Translations under genes and position numbers: made by a program
The notes under the pieces: model-generated
What the model was told of the DNA's origin: nothing
The model's input: the letters and a program-made list of their open reading frames with translations, nothing else
The model's database searches: none
NCBI GenBank assembly: GCA_016789905.1
Contig: JAEUQC010000140.1
Coordinates: forward strand, 1 to 64,000
DNA from: Bryobacterales bacterium
GTDB taxonomy: Bacteria > Acidobacteriota > Terriglobia > Bryobacterales > Bryobacteraceae
DNA: 64,000 nt
Reading direction: 5' to 3'
Shown: positions 8,956-17,873 of the stretch, piece after piece
Position numbering within the stretch: the first letter of the stretch is position 1
Layout of the letters: each line of letters opens with the position of its first letter

Positions 8956-10632
8956 TTATTTGCCCTTCTTCTTGGCCGCGATCTGCGGAACCGGCGAGGC
9001 CGGCATCAATTTGTTGAACAGTAACTGCTGCGCAATTCCAACCAAGTTTCCGGTAAGCCAGTATAACACCAGACCACTGGAGGCGTTATAGAACAGGAAA
9101 CCCATCATGAGCGGCATGAGCAGCATCATGCGCGCCTGGGAGGGGTCCATGCCGCTGGTGGGAGTCATTTTCTGGAGGTAAAACTGGCTGCCGATCATCA
9201 GCAGCGGCAGTATGCGGACGGCGAGTGTTTCCGGCTGGCTGAGATCTTTCACCCAATACCACTGGGTGCCACGCAGCTCAATGGCGACGCTCAACACCTT
9301 GTAGAAACCGATGAAGAAGGGGAACTGCAACAACATGGGCACGCAGCCGCCGGCGGGGTTCACACCGTGTTTGTTATAGAGGTCCATCACCTCTTTGTTC
9401 TGTTCCTGCTTTTTCGGATCGTTGAAGCCAACGCCTTTGTATTTATCGTTGATGCGCTGGATTTCCGGCTGCAGCGTCTGCATCTTCTTCATGGACTTCA
9501 TGCTGGAGAGCTTCAGCGGAATCAGCGCGATGTTGATGACAATGGTGAGGATGATGATGGACCAGCCCCAGTTGTGGACAACGCTCGAATCCAGCCAGCG
9601 AAGCGCGGCGAACAGCGGGCGGCCGATCCAGCCGAACCAGCCCCAATCGACGAGCGAGACCAGGCGTTTGTCGGTTTCGCCCAGCAGGTCGAGATCCTTC
9701 GGCCCGACAAACATGGTGAACTGGTTCCGGCCGGCAATGCTCAAGCCTGCGCCGACGAAGGGCATCCGGTCATTCGATTTCGGCGGTTCGGGGAGCGAAT
9801 CGGAAAGGGCGGTGAGTTCGATGGTCTGGCCGGGCTTCGGCAATGCGACGGCGGCGAAGTACTGATCCTGCAACCCAGCGAAAACATAGCTGCCGGCGTT
9901 GGCGATGGGACCATCGCTGGCCTTCGAGTTTTCGAACGTTGTGGGAGAAGAATCGCTGGGCGGCAGGTAAACCGCAAACTGAGCCGCGTAGGCTTTGGGC
10001 ACGGTATGGTCGCCGAAGCCGCCGCGCCAGACAAGCGCGTGGGTAATGGCCGCGTTCTTCTCTGAAACCGCGCTATCGACTTCCACCAGGTAGCGGCCGT
10101 TGACAAAGCGGAAGGACTTGCGGGCGACGGTGGCGCCGTCGTTATAGTCGAACGTGATGCCGTCCGCAGAACGGGTGACAGCGAAGAGTTTGTCGTTGAG
10201 TTCCGCGGACGGCTTCTGATCCTTGTACTGATACGTGAAGGGCCGAACGCCAAGCTGGGTGGCGTTTTCGCCATTCACCAGATTCAGCGGCTTGCCGTTG
10301 TTGTCGGTGAACTTCTTAAGTTCCCAATCCATAACCACGGCGCCTTTGTTGGAGAACTTCACGCGATAGAGCGCGTTTTCAAAAACGGGGAACTCCGCTT
10401 GCTGGCCAGAGACCAGCGTGGCGGGTTCCGGCGTGGCAGGCGCGGCAGGCGCCCCAGGGGTGGCGGCGGGCGCCTCCTGCTTCTTCGCGGGTTCCGCCGC
10501 TTTCTTCTGCTGGGCGGCCGGTTGCGGCGGCTTCGGCAGCAGGTACTGCGACAGGAAAATGACACCGCCCATCAGGACGAATGCGAGCAGCAGGCGCTGC
10601 TCCATCGATAACTCTTTTTTGCCTTCAGCCAT
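8956..10632 (-). CDS. yidC: Membrane protein insertase YidC
   Basis: 558 residues, the long Gram-negative form. An N-terminal membrane anchor (about 12-27) precedes a Pro/Ala-rich linker and the large periplasmic beta-sandwich (about 75-320). The conserved insertase core of five transmembrane segments comes last. Typical core motifs are SSMKSMKKMQTLQPEIQRI, the GCVPMLLQFPFFIGFYKVL segment, and the GLVLYWLTGNL end. It inserts inner-membrane proteins alone or with SecYEG. It lies between yidD and jag in the standard operon. Confidence 0.97.
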   Translation of the reverse strand: MAEGKKELSMEQRLLLAFVLMGGVIFLSQYLLPKPPQPAAQQKKAAEPAKKQEAPAATPGAPAAPATPEPATLVSGQQAEFPVFENALYRVKFSNKGAVVMDWELKKFTDNNGKPLNLVNGENATQLGVRPFTYQYKDQKPSAELNDKLFAVTRSADGITFDYNDGATVARKSFRFVNGRYLVEVDSAVSEKNAAITHALVWRGGFGDHTVPKAYAAQFAVYLPPSDSSPTTFENSKASDGPIANAGSYVFAGLQDQYFAAVALPKPGQTIELTALSDSLPEPPKSNDRMPFVGAGLSIAGRNQFTMFVGPKDLDLLGETDKRLVSLVDWGWFGWIGRPLFAALRWLDSSVVHNWGWSIIILTIVINIALIPLKLSSMKSMKKMQTLQPEIQRINDKYKGVGFNDPKKQEQNKEVMDLYNKHGVNPAGGCVPMLLQFPFFIGFYKVLSVAIELRGTQWYWVKDLSQPETLAVRILPLLMIGSQFYLQKMTPTSGMDPSQARMMLLMPLMMGFLFYNASSGLVLYWLTGNLVGIAQQLLFNKLMPASPVPQIAAKKKGK

Positions 10633-10658
10633 GGGTAGAAACTCTTATGGTCGCAAAA

Positions 10659-10871
10659 TCAATGAACAGGGTCGTAGCCGCCCTGATGAAAGGGATGGCA
10701 GCGGCAAAGGCGTTTCAGCCCAAGCCACACACCGCGAACGGCGCCGTATCGCGATACGGCGTCCATCATGTACTCCGAACAGGTCGGCCGGAAGCGGCAG
10801 GCCGAAGGCAGCCACGGAGAAATGGCTGCTTTATAAAAGCGCAATAGGCCGAGAACGATTAGCCGCGGCAT
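10659..10871 (-). CDS. yidD: Membrane protein insertion efficiency factor YidD
   Basis: 70 residues. The family signature is intact: LRFYKAAISPWLPSACRF, PTCSEYMMDAV, and the C-terminal CRCHPFHQGGYDPV. YidD is a small membrane-associated protein that helps YidC-dependent insertion. Its start overlaps the end of rnpA by 13 bases, as in most bacteria, and yidC follows after 26 bases. Confidence 0.95.
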   Translation of the reverse strand: MPRLIVLGLLRFYKAAISPWLPSACRFRPTCSEYMMDAVSRYGAVRGVWLGLKRLCRCHPFHQGGYDPVH

Positions 10872-11269
10872 CGTTCAATTAGCCTTTCCAATTGACGGGT
10901 AAGCTCGGCGAGCGGCGCTTCGGCGGCGGCGCGGCGAGGATTGAGCACAATATCGAGCGAAGGGTCGATTTGCCGCAAACGAACCCGAAGCTGTTCGCGA
11001 ATGCGGCGGCGAATCCGGTTTCGAATGACGGCTTTCCCCACGGCGCGCGGGATGGTGAAGCCGATGCGCGGGCCGTCCCTTTGAACGGGCTCCGGAGCGG
11101 TGCCGGAGGTATGCCGGAACAGGAATGCCACAAAATAGGGACACGAAAAACGGCTGCCGTTGTCGTAGACTTTGCGAAAGTCAGCGGACTTCAGCAGCCG
11201 GCTGTTCTTGGAAAACCGGTTTTCGCCGTTATTCGTTGGCGTGGGAGGCACGGACGGCGCGTTCGTCAC
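10859..11269 (-). CDS. rnpA: Ribonuclease P protein component
   Basis: 136 residues from a GTG at 11269. The core carries RLLKSADFRKVYDNG, then the RNP motif GKAVIRNRIRRRIRE that contacts the RNase P RNA. The protein supports 5' maturation of tRNA precursors. The GTG lies inside rpmH, overlapping its last 41 bases in another frame. This adds a Pro/Asn-rich N-terminal extension of about 20 residues. A second in-frame GTG at codon 7 would shorten it slightly, but still within rpmH. No in-frame ATG exists near the conserved core, so an overlapping start seems unavoidable. Confidence 0.93.
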   Translation of the reverse strand: MTNAPSVPPTPTNNGENRFSKNSRLLKSADFRKVYDNGSRFSCPYFVAFLFRHTSGTAPEPVQRDGPRIGFTIPRAVGKAVIRNRIRRRIREQLRVRLRQIDPSLDIVLNPRRAAAEAPLAELTRQLERLIERCRG

Positions 11270-11405
11270 TGACCGTCAACTTCCAACGGCCACGGGCCCG
11301 GCGGCGGGCCAGAACGGCGCGGCCATTCTTCGTCTGCATGCGCGAACGAAACCCATGGGTCTTGGCGCGGTGACGGTTATTCGGCTGAAATGTACGCTTC
11401 GGCAT
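11229..11405 (-). CDS. rpmH: 50S ribosomal protein L34
   Basis: 58 residues starting MPKRTFQPNNRHRAKTHGFR, the L34 signature, with the following SRMQTKNGRAVLARRRARGR. The C-terminus (WKLTVSDERAVRASHANE) is about 12 residues longer than the usual 44-46-residue protein. The extension is the part that overlaps rnpA in another frame. It heads the rpmH-rnpA-yidD-yidC-jag-mnmE block. Confidence 0.95.
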   Translation of the reverse strand: MPKRTFQPNNRHRAKTHGFRSRMQTKNGRAVLARRRARGRWKLTVSDERAVRASHANE

Positions 11406-11545
11406 TACTCTTTCCTATTCTAGGGCGTTAGGGACAAACCTAACCGTGGACGCACGGCGCCCAAAACTTGATTATAGGGGATGTGTGCGCGAAAGGGCAA
11501 CTCGCCACGCGCGACGCAAAACGCGTCATACTCGAAACACACGAT

Positions 11546-13108
11546 ATGCAACGCAGAACCAAGTGGTGGCTTGCGGCCGCATTTATCGGTATTCCCGCGG
11601 CCGGCGGGCTGGCCCTCTATTATCTGGCCAAGCAACACGCGGCGAAGATTGAGCCCTATATTCGCGATCAGGCTGTCCTGTACCTGCGTGAGCGATTTCA
11701 TGCCGAGGTGGAGATGCGGGAGCTTCGGATCGATATACCGGCGCTGTCGCCGGTAAAGCTCTATGTCTCCAAAGGCCGCGGCGTGATGGCAAGCGTTGCC
11801 GGATTGGATATTCTGCTGAAGCGCGACGCGAATCTGCTGCTGCGTATGCAATCCATGCGGTTCGAAGTGGACCTGGGCCAGGTGTTTGAACCGCACAAGG
11901 GTGTGACGACGGTGATGCTGGACGGCGTGCAGATCGTAGTGCCGCCCAAAGGAGAGGCAACGCGGCGCCCGGGTGGCGGAGCGTCGCCGCCGGCCAGCAA
12001 TGTCCGGATTGGCGAAGTGGTCATCACCAACGCGAAGCTGATCCTTTCCCCGAAAGACAAGAAGCGGGTGCCGCTGGAGTTCGACCTGCACCGCATCCGC
12101 CTAATGGAAGCCGGGGTGAACGCACCTATGCGCTACGAAGCCGAACTGCGCAACGCCAAACCGCCAGGGGAGATCAAATCCACCGGTCACTTCGGCCCAT
12201 GGGACCGCGATGAACCCGGCGAAACCGCGCTGGACGGGGACTATAAGTTCGAGCGGGCAAACCTGGCAGTGTTTAACGCGATTGGCGGAGTGCTGAACGC
12301 AACCGGCACCTTTAAGGGAAAGCTCAACGACATCGCCGCCGCCGGCGAGGCCACGGTGCCGGACTTTTACCTGAAAGCATCCGGCAACAAATTGCCGCTG
12401 ACGGCCAAGTTCGAAGTGCAGGTGGACGGCACCAACGGCAACACCATTCTGAAGCCCGTGCGCGGGCGAATTGGGCGGACCTCCTTTGTCACCAGCGGCG
12501 GCGTGGTGAAACACGATGGCGACCAGCGGCGCACCATCGCGCTGGACGTGAACATGCCCGCCGGAAGATTAGAGGACGTACTGCTGCTGGCCATGAAGGG
12601 CAACCAGCCGTTTATGGCTGGCGAACTGCAAATGAAGAGCAAAGTGCTGTTGCCGCCGTTGAGCGGAAAGGTGATTGAAAAACTCCGGCTGGACGGGCAG
12701 TTCACGATCAGGGATGCGAAGTTCCTCCGCTCCCAGATTCAGGACCGCATCGACCGCATGAGCCGCCAGGCGCAGGGGCAGCCGAACAACGAAGGGATTG
12801 ACGAAGTGGTAAGCGGCATGAGCGGCCGGTTCCAACTGGCAAACGAACTCATCACGCTGCGGGAACTGGCCTTCGGCATTCCTGGCGCGGACCTGCGACT
12901 GGACGGCACATACAACCTCGACAACGAAGTGATCGATTTCCGCGGCGACTTGCGGCTGCAGGCTAAACTATCGCAAACACAGACGGGCTGGAAACGCTGG
13001 GTGCTAAAGCCGGTAGATCCGTTCTTCGCCAAGAACGGCGCGGGACTCTATACGAAAATCAAGATCACCGGCACTCGCCAGGAGCCGAAGTTCGGCCGAG
13101 ATAAATAG
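11546..13108 (+). CDS. AsmA/TamB-like membrane-anchored protein
   Basis: 520 residues from ATG 11546; an upstream TTG (11468) would add 26 residues with no signal-like character. One N-terminal transmembrane anchor (about 7-26) is followed by a long periplasmic beta-rich region. The C-terminal third has the AsmA-type pattern: GKVIEKLRLDGQFTI, SGRFQLANELITLRELAF, GADLRLDGTYNLDNEVIDFRG. It ends with the GTRQEPKFG segment usual for AsmA-like C-termini. These proteins are thought to help phospholipid transport or outer-membrane assembly. It is divergent from rpmH and convergent with the next gene. The ribosome site is weak. Confidence 0.75.
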   Translation: MQRRTKWWLAAAFIGIPAAGGLALYYLAKQHAAKIEPYIRDQAVLYLRERFHAEVEMRELRIDIPALSPVKLYVSKGRGVMASVAGLDILLKRDANLLLRMQSMRFEVDLGQVFEPHKGVTTVMLDGVQIVVPPKGEATRRPGGGASPPASNVRIGEVVITNAKLILSPKDKKRVPLEFDLHRIRLMEAGVNAPMRYEAELRNAKPPGEIKSTGHFGPWDRDEPGETALDGDYKFERANLAVFNAIGGVLNATGTFKGKLNDIAAAGEATVPDFYLKASGNKLPLTAKFEVQVDGTNGNTILKPVRGRIGRTSFVTSGGVVKHDGDQRRTIALDVNMPAGRLEDVLLLAMKGNQPFMAGELQMKSKVLLPPLSGKVIEKLRLDGQFTIRDAKFLRSQIQDRIDRMSRQAQGQPNNEGIDEVVSGMSGRFQLANELITLRELAFGIPGADLRLDGTYNLDNEVIDFRGDLRLQAKLSQTQTGWKRWVLKPVDPFFAKNGAGLYTKIKITGTRQEPKFGRDK

Positions 13109-13114
13109 ACCGGA

Positions 13115-14761
13115 TCAGCCGCCCAGGCGCAGGCTGAACCAGCGATGGCGCCGGGTGGGCGCGTTGCGGGCGCGCAGGATGTAGCGGTAGTCGCGCCAGT
13201 TGACGGCCACCAGATAAACGCCAAGCAGGATGATGCTCACGGTGATGAGCGTCACCATCGCCACCGCGCCAAGGTGAACCTGCACGGTGTCGGCCTCCGG
13301 CTTGAACAGGTAGCGCTCAAACACATGGCCGAAGTTCATTCCGAAGAATCCGGTCAGCACCGCGCCGGCGCCGAAGATCATGCTGAGCATCGCCAAACGG
13401 TTGACGGCTTCCGTGCTGCGCTGCTGATTGTGTTCGTTCAGCGCCGCGTTCATATTGGCCAGTTCCTGTTCAATCTGCGCGCGCAGTTCCTCCACGCGAT
13501 AGGCGCGGCACTGCATCTGGAAGTGTTCGATTTCCTCGTCCTTGTTGGCAAGTTCGTCGAAGTACCAATAGTTGGAGAAGTTCAGGAATTCGTTGCGCAG
13601 GTCGGTGGCGATTTCGACGTTCACTTGTTCCAGGCGGCCGACGGCGAGATTCTCATAGAGGCGGCGGGAAACGAGCGCGACGTTTTCGGCGAAATCGAGC
13701 AGGGTGGCGCGGTAGAACAGCGCGACGATGGCCATCAGATAGTAGCGCCCGGAGAACATCCGGTCGATCAGGTTGCCTTCCTCCATTTGATGAAGCCCGC
13801 GGTCCCTAACGCCGAGTGCCAGCGTGACGTTCGAGTAGCGGGTGAAGCCGTAGTAGGTGCCTTCATGAGCCCAGCGGGTGTAGCAGTGTTCACGCATTTG
13901 TTCGCGCGTGAAGGCCGGGTCGTAACGGAACCCTTCGCCATCACGGTCCACATAGAGGAAGCGGCTGAATAGGTGTTCCACATTCTCCTGCGTGCCAAAG
14001 CCAGGATCGACGGCCATGTAGGAGTAGGGGATCATGCGCTCGTCGAAGATCTGCTCATATTCGAGCGTTTCGTAGTTCAGGAAATAGAGCAGGGATTGGA
14101 TGAGCTTTGAAAGCGGCGGCTGAAACTGGATAATCGCGCCGGATTCGAAGGTCTCCTCCGCCAGCGTCTCTTCGCCGACTGTGAGCAGGGAGCGGGCGGG
14201 GACGCGGCCCTCGCGGCGCTGCCGGCCGCTGGTGGGGTAAACCTTCCGCATCATCTCGTTCATCCATAACGCTTCGCGCACGGTGCAATCGGCGCGTTCC
14301 ACCCCGATGGAAAGGATGCCCACGCCATTGGCGAACAGAAATAGCCGCAGGTCCGTGACTGGGACGGAGCAGGAGCGGCCGCGAACGTCGTGCGCTTTCC
14401 AGAGCAGGGGCAGCGTCTGCGGCAGCATCATTTCGTAGACGCGCAGGAGGGTGGCCTGATCGCCGGTCTTGGTGTCGAAAAACACGCGGCGAACGAAGGG
14501 GTGAAAAAAAACCATGTCCTGGTAGGCGCTGGAATCCAGGTCGAATTCGGAGTAGGACGCGCGCCGCCAGCCGCCGAGCCGCGTGCGAATCGGGGAGGCG
14601 GTGGCGCAGTTTTCCGACCGCAGCCAGTCGTCCAGGCCGTCGATCCAGCTACGCAGCGGCGGCCAGAAATCCGGGTGCGCGGAGGCTACCACTTCCTTGT
14701 CGATAACGAACGGGAAGAGGAAATAGGTCTTTTGCTGAAGAACCGGTTTCCCCGAGGGCAC
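13115..14761 (-). CDS. Large protein with CorA-like transmembrane C-terminus
   Basis: 548 residues from a GTG. The first ~380 residues match no family I recognise and are rich in aromatic and acidic residues. Residues 405-450 form a long charged helix (EEIEHFQMQCRAYRVEELRA), then two transmembrane segments (about 455-473 and 495-520). The first ends in GFFGMNFG (471-478), matching the GMN signature of CorA-type magnesium channels. So the layout is a very large cytoplasmic domain, a stalk helix and a CorA-like pore. No second CorA loop acidic motif is obvious. It could be a divalent-cation channel or a CorA-derived regulator. It stands alone, convergent with the AsmA-like gene. Confidence 0.6.
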   Translation of the reverse strand: MPSGKPVLQQKTYFLFPFVIDKEVVASAHPDFWPPLRSWIDGLDDWLRSENCATASPIRTRLGGWRRASYSEFDLDSSAYQDMVFFHPFVRRVFFDTKTGDQATLLRVYEMMLPQTLPLLWKAHDVRGRSCSVPVTDLRLFLFANGVGILSIGVERADCTVREALWMNEMMRKVYPTSGRQRREGRVPARSLLTVGEETLAEETFESGAIIQFQPPLSKLIQSLLYFLNYETLEYEQIFDERMIPYSYMAVDPGFGTQENVEHLFSRFLYVDRDGEGFRYDPAFTREQMREHCYTRWAHEGTYYGFTRYSNVTLALGVRDRGLHQMEEGNLIDRMFSGRYYLMAIVALFYRATLLDFAENVALVSRRLYENLAVGRLEQVNVEIATDLRNEFLNFSNYWYFDELANKDEEIEHFQMQCRAYRVEELRAQIEQELANMNAALNEHNQQRSTEAVNRLAMLSMIFGAGAVLTGFFGMNFGHVFERYLFKPEADTVQVHLGAVAMVTLITVSIILLGVYLVAVNWRDYRYILRARNAPTRRHRWFSLRLGG

Positions 14762-14796
14762 TGTTGTTATGATAGCGGCCCGGCGGGGTTTCCCGC

Positions 14797-15189
14797 CTAC
14801 AACTGATCGTAAAGAATCGCCCCGTAGGTCTTCACTTTCAACGTTCCTTCAATCGTTGGCCACGCCGACTGGTGGTCATTCGACTTCACCCAATTCAGAC
14901 GGTCTTCCTCCGATTTGAAGTTGATCACCAGCCGGTAGTTGGCGCCCTCCGGCGCGCGGCCGGCCTTCGTTTCCCGCAGCTTCAACAGGTACACATGCAG
15001 GTAGCCCGGCTGCTTGGCCATGGCCGGCTTGAAAATCTCCTTGAAGTTTTTCTTCAAATCTTTTTCCTTGGCCGGGTCCACGTTCATATCGACGTGCAAC
15101 TGAATCGTCTGGTCGGCGGCTTTCTTCGATTGCGCGCTGAGCGCGGCGGCCGATGCGACGGCGGTGAGGACAGCATTGCGGCGGTTCAT
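14797..15189 (-). CDS. Exported dimeric alpha-beta barrel protein
   Basis: 130 residues. An N-terminal signal-like stretch (MNRRNAVLTAVASAAALSAQ) is followed by a ~105-residue ferredoxin-like domain of the antibiotic-biosynthesis-monooxygenase/EthD fold (IQLHVDMNVDPAKEKDLKKN; GYLHVYLLKLRE; YRLVINFKSEEDRLNWV). Such small domains can be cofactor-free oxygenases or simply binding modules, and no catalytic residue can be named. It is the last gene of the minus-strand operon beginning at 18541, 15 bases behind the SMP-30 lipoprotein. Confidence 0.6.
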   Translation of the reverse strand: MNRRNAVLTAVASAAALSAQSKKAADQTIQLHVDMNVDPAKEKDLKKNFKEIFKPAMAKQPGYLHVYLLKLRETKAGRAPEGANYRLVINFKSEEDRLNWVKSNDHQSAWPTIEGTLKVKTYGAILYDQL

Positions 15190-15204
15190 AGTTCCTTCTC
15201 CTGA

Positions 15205-16236
15205 TTACTTCAATTTGATGCGATACACAGAGGTGCGCGCGGTCATCCACAGCACGCCGCCCTCTTCGGCAAATCCACAATTGGCGGGCACTTCGGTGGG
15301 TTGTATGGAGCCCAGATGCTTCCCATCGGCGTTGAATATCCAAACGCCGCCCGGGCCCGTCGCCCACACATTTCCCTTCGCGTCCACCTTCAGTCCATCG
15401 GGCAATCCGTCGGCTTTTTCCGCTGTCACATCGGCAAATACGCGGCCCGGACCCAGTGTTCCATCTTCCATCACCGGATACTTCATCCACACCTTCTTCG
15501 CCGGGTCGGAATTCGCCACGTAGAGCCACTTCTCATCGGGCGAAAACGCGATGCCGTTGGGCCGTGTCATCTCCTTGTTCAACAGCGTCAGCTTGCCGCC
15601 TTGCAACCGGTAGATGCCGTTGAAGGCCAGCTCCTTTTTCGGGTCCTCATCACCCTTGGTGAGCCCATACGGCGGATCGGTGAAGTAGAGCGCGCCGTCC
15701 GACTTGAACACCAGATCGTTCGGGCTGTTCAGCTTCTTGCCCTCGAAGCGGTCGATAAGCGTCGTTAACACGCCAGCCTTGTTGCGGCGCGCGATACGGC
15801 GATTGCCGTGCTGGCAGATCAGCACGCTGCCGTCTTTATCGAACGTCATGCCGTTCGGCCCAATGAAGGCGCCCTCCGGCGCGTCCTTGCCGTCGTAGCC
15901 AGCGGGTTTCAGAATCTCAGTCACCGTTCCATCGGGCGCCAGTTGACGCGTTACGTTCCCCTGCACGTCGCTGAACCAAAGATTGCCGGTGTCTTTAAAC
16001 CACAACGGGCCTTCGGTGAACTGAAAGCCTCCGGCGGCTTTTTCGATCTTGGCCGCCGCCGGCACCAACGCGTCCAAAGCCGGGTCCAGGCGCAGAATGC
16101 CGCCCGCGCCGGCCGCTTGCGCGGTGGGCTTTTCAGGAGCCGTGACGGCTTTCTTTTCCTCTGGCACCTTGTCCGGGCCCGAGGAGCAGGAACCGAGCAG
16201 GGCGAACGCGGCAATCGCGGTCAGTGTATATTTCAT
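15205..16236 (-). CDS. SMP-30/gluconolactonase-family lipoprotein
   Basis: 343 residues. The N-terminus (MKYTLTAIAAFALLGSCSSG) has a lipobox LGSC, so the protein is probably lipid-anchored at C17. The body is a six-bladed propeller with the family features FTEGPLWFKD (metal-ligand glutamate), GPNGMTFDKDG, NSPNDLVFKSDGALYFTDPPYG (ligand Asn and Asp), NGIAFSPDEKWLYV and DGLKVDAKGNV. Family members hydrolyse sugar lactones. Placement just downstream of a rhamnonate-dehydratase-like gene suits lactone opening in an exported sugar-acid route. 18 bases separate it from the upstream small ORF. Confidence 0.88.
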   Translation of the reverse strand: MKYTLTAIAAFALLGSCSSGPDKVPEEKKAVTAPEKPTAQAAGAGGILRLDPALDALVPAAAKIEKAAGGFQFTEGPLWFKDTGNLWFSDVQGNVTRQLAPDGTVTEILKPAGYDGKDAPEGAFIGPNGMTFDKDGSVLICQHGNRRIARRNKAGVLTTLIDRFEGKKLNSPNDLVFKSDGALYFTDPPYGLTKGDEDPKKELAFNGIYRLQGGKLTLLNKEMTRPNGIAFSPDEKWLYVANSDPAKKVWMKYPVMEDGTLGPGRVFADVTAEKADGLPDGLKVDAKGNVWATGPGGVWIFNADGKHLGSIQPTEVPANCGFAEEGGVLWMTARTSVYRIKLK

Positions 16237-16254
16237 GGGCGAGTCTCCGGCAGA

Positions 16255-16647
16255 TTATCGAGTGTGTCGGGCCGCGTCGACCGCGGCCTGAGTCAGTATC
16301 TTCAGGAACGAGGCATCGTCCCGTTCCACCGCCGGCCGGTTGAGTTCCAGGCGGCGGTAGTCATAGTTCAATAGCTCCGTGAACGAGCCGGCGTTCAATC
16401 CATAGGCCTCGTTCAATTTGCCGATGTTGTAGCCATACAGCTCTTTCAAAAACTGTACATACTGCTGCTTGGCCGGGGCGTCTTCTTTCATCTGGCGAAC
16501 GGCCAGCACCCACGCTCGCGCGGGTGCTGGCCGGAACTCCACCTCCTCGGCCTTCGCCGCCCGGGGCTTTCCATACAGGAACGCACCATCGAACGGATCC
16601 GGCCACGGAGCAAGGGAAACCACGAGCAGCGAAACCGTCAGAATCAA
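16255..16647 (-). CDS. Small exported hypothetical protein
   Basis: 130 residues from a TTG that overlaps the stop of the upstream enolase-family gene as TTGA. A hydrophobic N-terminus (MILTVSLLVVSLAPW) looks like a short signal. The segment QQYVQFLKELYGYNIGKLNEAYGLNAGSF resembles the linker helices seen before catalytic barrels of some glycoside hydrolases, where a chain must pass a growing-length test such as LYG..I..LN.AYG. No catalytic domain follows, so this could be a fragment of a larger hydrolase or a stand-alone binding domain. Its function is not known. Confidence 0.5.
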   Translation of the reverse strand: MILTVSLLVVSLAPWPDPFDGAFLYGKPRAAKAEEVEFRPAPARAWVLAVRQMKEDAPAKQQYVQFLKELYGYNIGKLNEAYGLNAGSFTELLNYDYRRLELNRPAVERDDASFLKILTQAAVDAARHTR

Positions 16648-17873
16648 CCGGCCACCTCAATATCCCAGCCCCACCCGGGCCGTTCGTGCGGCCGCATGTA
16701 GATGCCGTCCGGACCGCGGGAGATCTGGTAGTTCTCTTCGAAGAGTTGATAGACCTCTTTCGGACCGCCCGGCGCCGGCAGGAACAGTTCCGCCCACGGA
16801 GCGTTGACGTTCGCAATCGTGTAGTGGATGGACCCATTCAGCCCGCCGCCATGCGGAATCACGGGAATGTCGTAGGCCGACGCCATCGCCGAAATGCGCC
16901 GCAGTTCCGTCAGGCCGCCGCACCATTGAATATCAGGCTGCCAGATGGAGGCGCCGTTTGCCTCCTGCAGATAGCGGAAGCCGTAGCGGCCGTACTCGTG
17001 TTCGCCAGTGGCGATGCGGGTGGACTTGATGGTGGTGTTGAGCCGCCCGAAACCCGCATAATCATGGGGCTGCAGCACCTCTTCCATCCAATACACACGA
17101 TACGGCGCCATCATCTCTGCCATCTCAATCGTGTAGCGTTCCGTCCACGCCATCCAACAGTCCAGCATGATCTCGCCGTCCGGGCCCAGCGCCGCGCGCG
17201 CGCGCTTCACCAGGTCGACATTTTCCTTCATGCCGGCGCGTCCGCTGGCCGGCCCATGCGGAATGGCCAGCTTCAACATCTTGTAGCCGAACTCCACATG
17301 CTGCTCAATGTCGTTTCCTGTGCAGTAGGCCGGCACCCGGTCTTTCGTCTCTCCGCCCAGCAGGCGGTAGACAGGCTGATTCAGCGCCTTGCCAACAATG
17401 TCCCACAGCGCCATATCGAAGCCGCTGATGGCGTTCATCGTCACGCCCATCCGGCCATAGGACATCGTCGAACGCCAGCAGATGTCCCAGTTCCGCTCGA
17501 TGTCGAACGGATCGCGGCCCATCATCAGTTTCGCCAAATGACCAGTGACCACCTGGCCGCCGCCCGGCCCGCCATTGCCGTAGCCCTTGATTCCCTTGTC
17601 GGTGGTGACTTCCACCGTGAAGCTTGGCACGTTCGTAGCCGCGAACAGATCGCGGCGCGGCTTGAACTCCGGATAGATGGACATAGGATTGGCCACTTCC
17701 ACGAATTGCGTGGACCAGGCGCCATCGGCCGGCTTATACGCGGGGTACGGCTTGCGCGGCCGCGTCTTTACGATCTTGATGTCCGTGATCTTTAGCTTGC
17801 TCTTTTCTTGTGCCCAGGCGAGCGCCGGCAGCGCCGGAGCTGCCGCCAACGAGAGAAAATCTCGACGTTTCAT
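16644..17873 (-). CDS. Exported L-rhamnonate dehydratase-like enzyme (enolase superfamily)
   Basis: 409 residues from ATG 17873, chosen because it overlaps the upstream stop as ATGA and begins a Tat-like signal (MKRRDFLSLAAAPALPALAWA, cut after AWA). The mandelate-racemase-type barrel shows the metal ligands D in MLDCWMAW, E in YWMEEVL and E in ATGEHEYG, and a catalytic His in VIPHGGG. The stretch LAIPHGPASGRAGMKEN is characteristic of L-rhamnonate dehydratases, which turn L-rhamnonate into 2-keto-3-deoxy-L-rhamnonate. An exported location is unusual for this chemistry. Neighbours (lactonase, lectin-like protein) support a sugar-acid role. The exact substrate is inferred. Confidence 0.82.
   Translation of the reverse strand: MKRRDFLSLAAAPALPALAWAQEKSKLKITDIKIVKTRPRKPYPAYKPADGAWSTQFVEVANPMSIYPEFKPRRDLFAATNVPSFTVEVTTDKGIKGYGNGGPGGGQVVTGHLAKLMMGRDPFDIERNWDICWRSTMSYGRMGVTMNAISGFDMALWDIVGKALNQPVYRLLGGETKDRVPAYCTGNDIEQHVEFGYKMLKLAIPHGPASGRAGMKENVDLVKRARAALGPDGEIMLDCWMAWTERYTIEMAEMMAPYRVYWMEEVLQPHDYAGFGRLNTTIKSTRIATGEHEYGRYGFRYLQEANGASIWQPDIQWCGGLTELRRISAMASAYDIPVIPHGGGLNGSIHYTIANVNAPWAELFLPAPGGPKEVYQLFEENYQISRGPDGIYMRPHERPGWGWDIEVAG

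Noticed and set aside
11406..11545. Possible replication origin next to rpmH
   Set aside because: The rpmH-mnmE block is often near oriC, but dnaA is not adjacent and I see no DnaA-box cluster (TTATCCACA-like) in the 140-bp gap.
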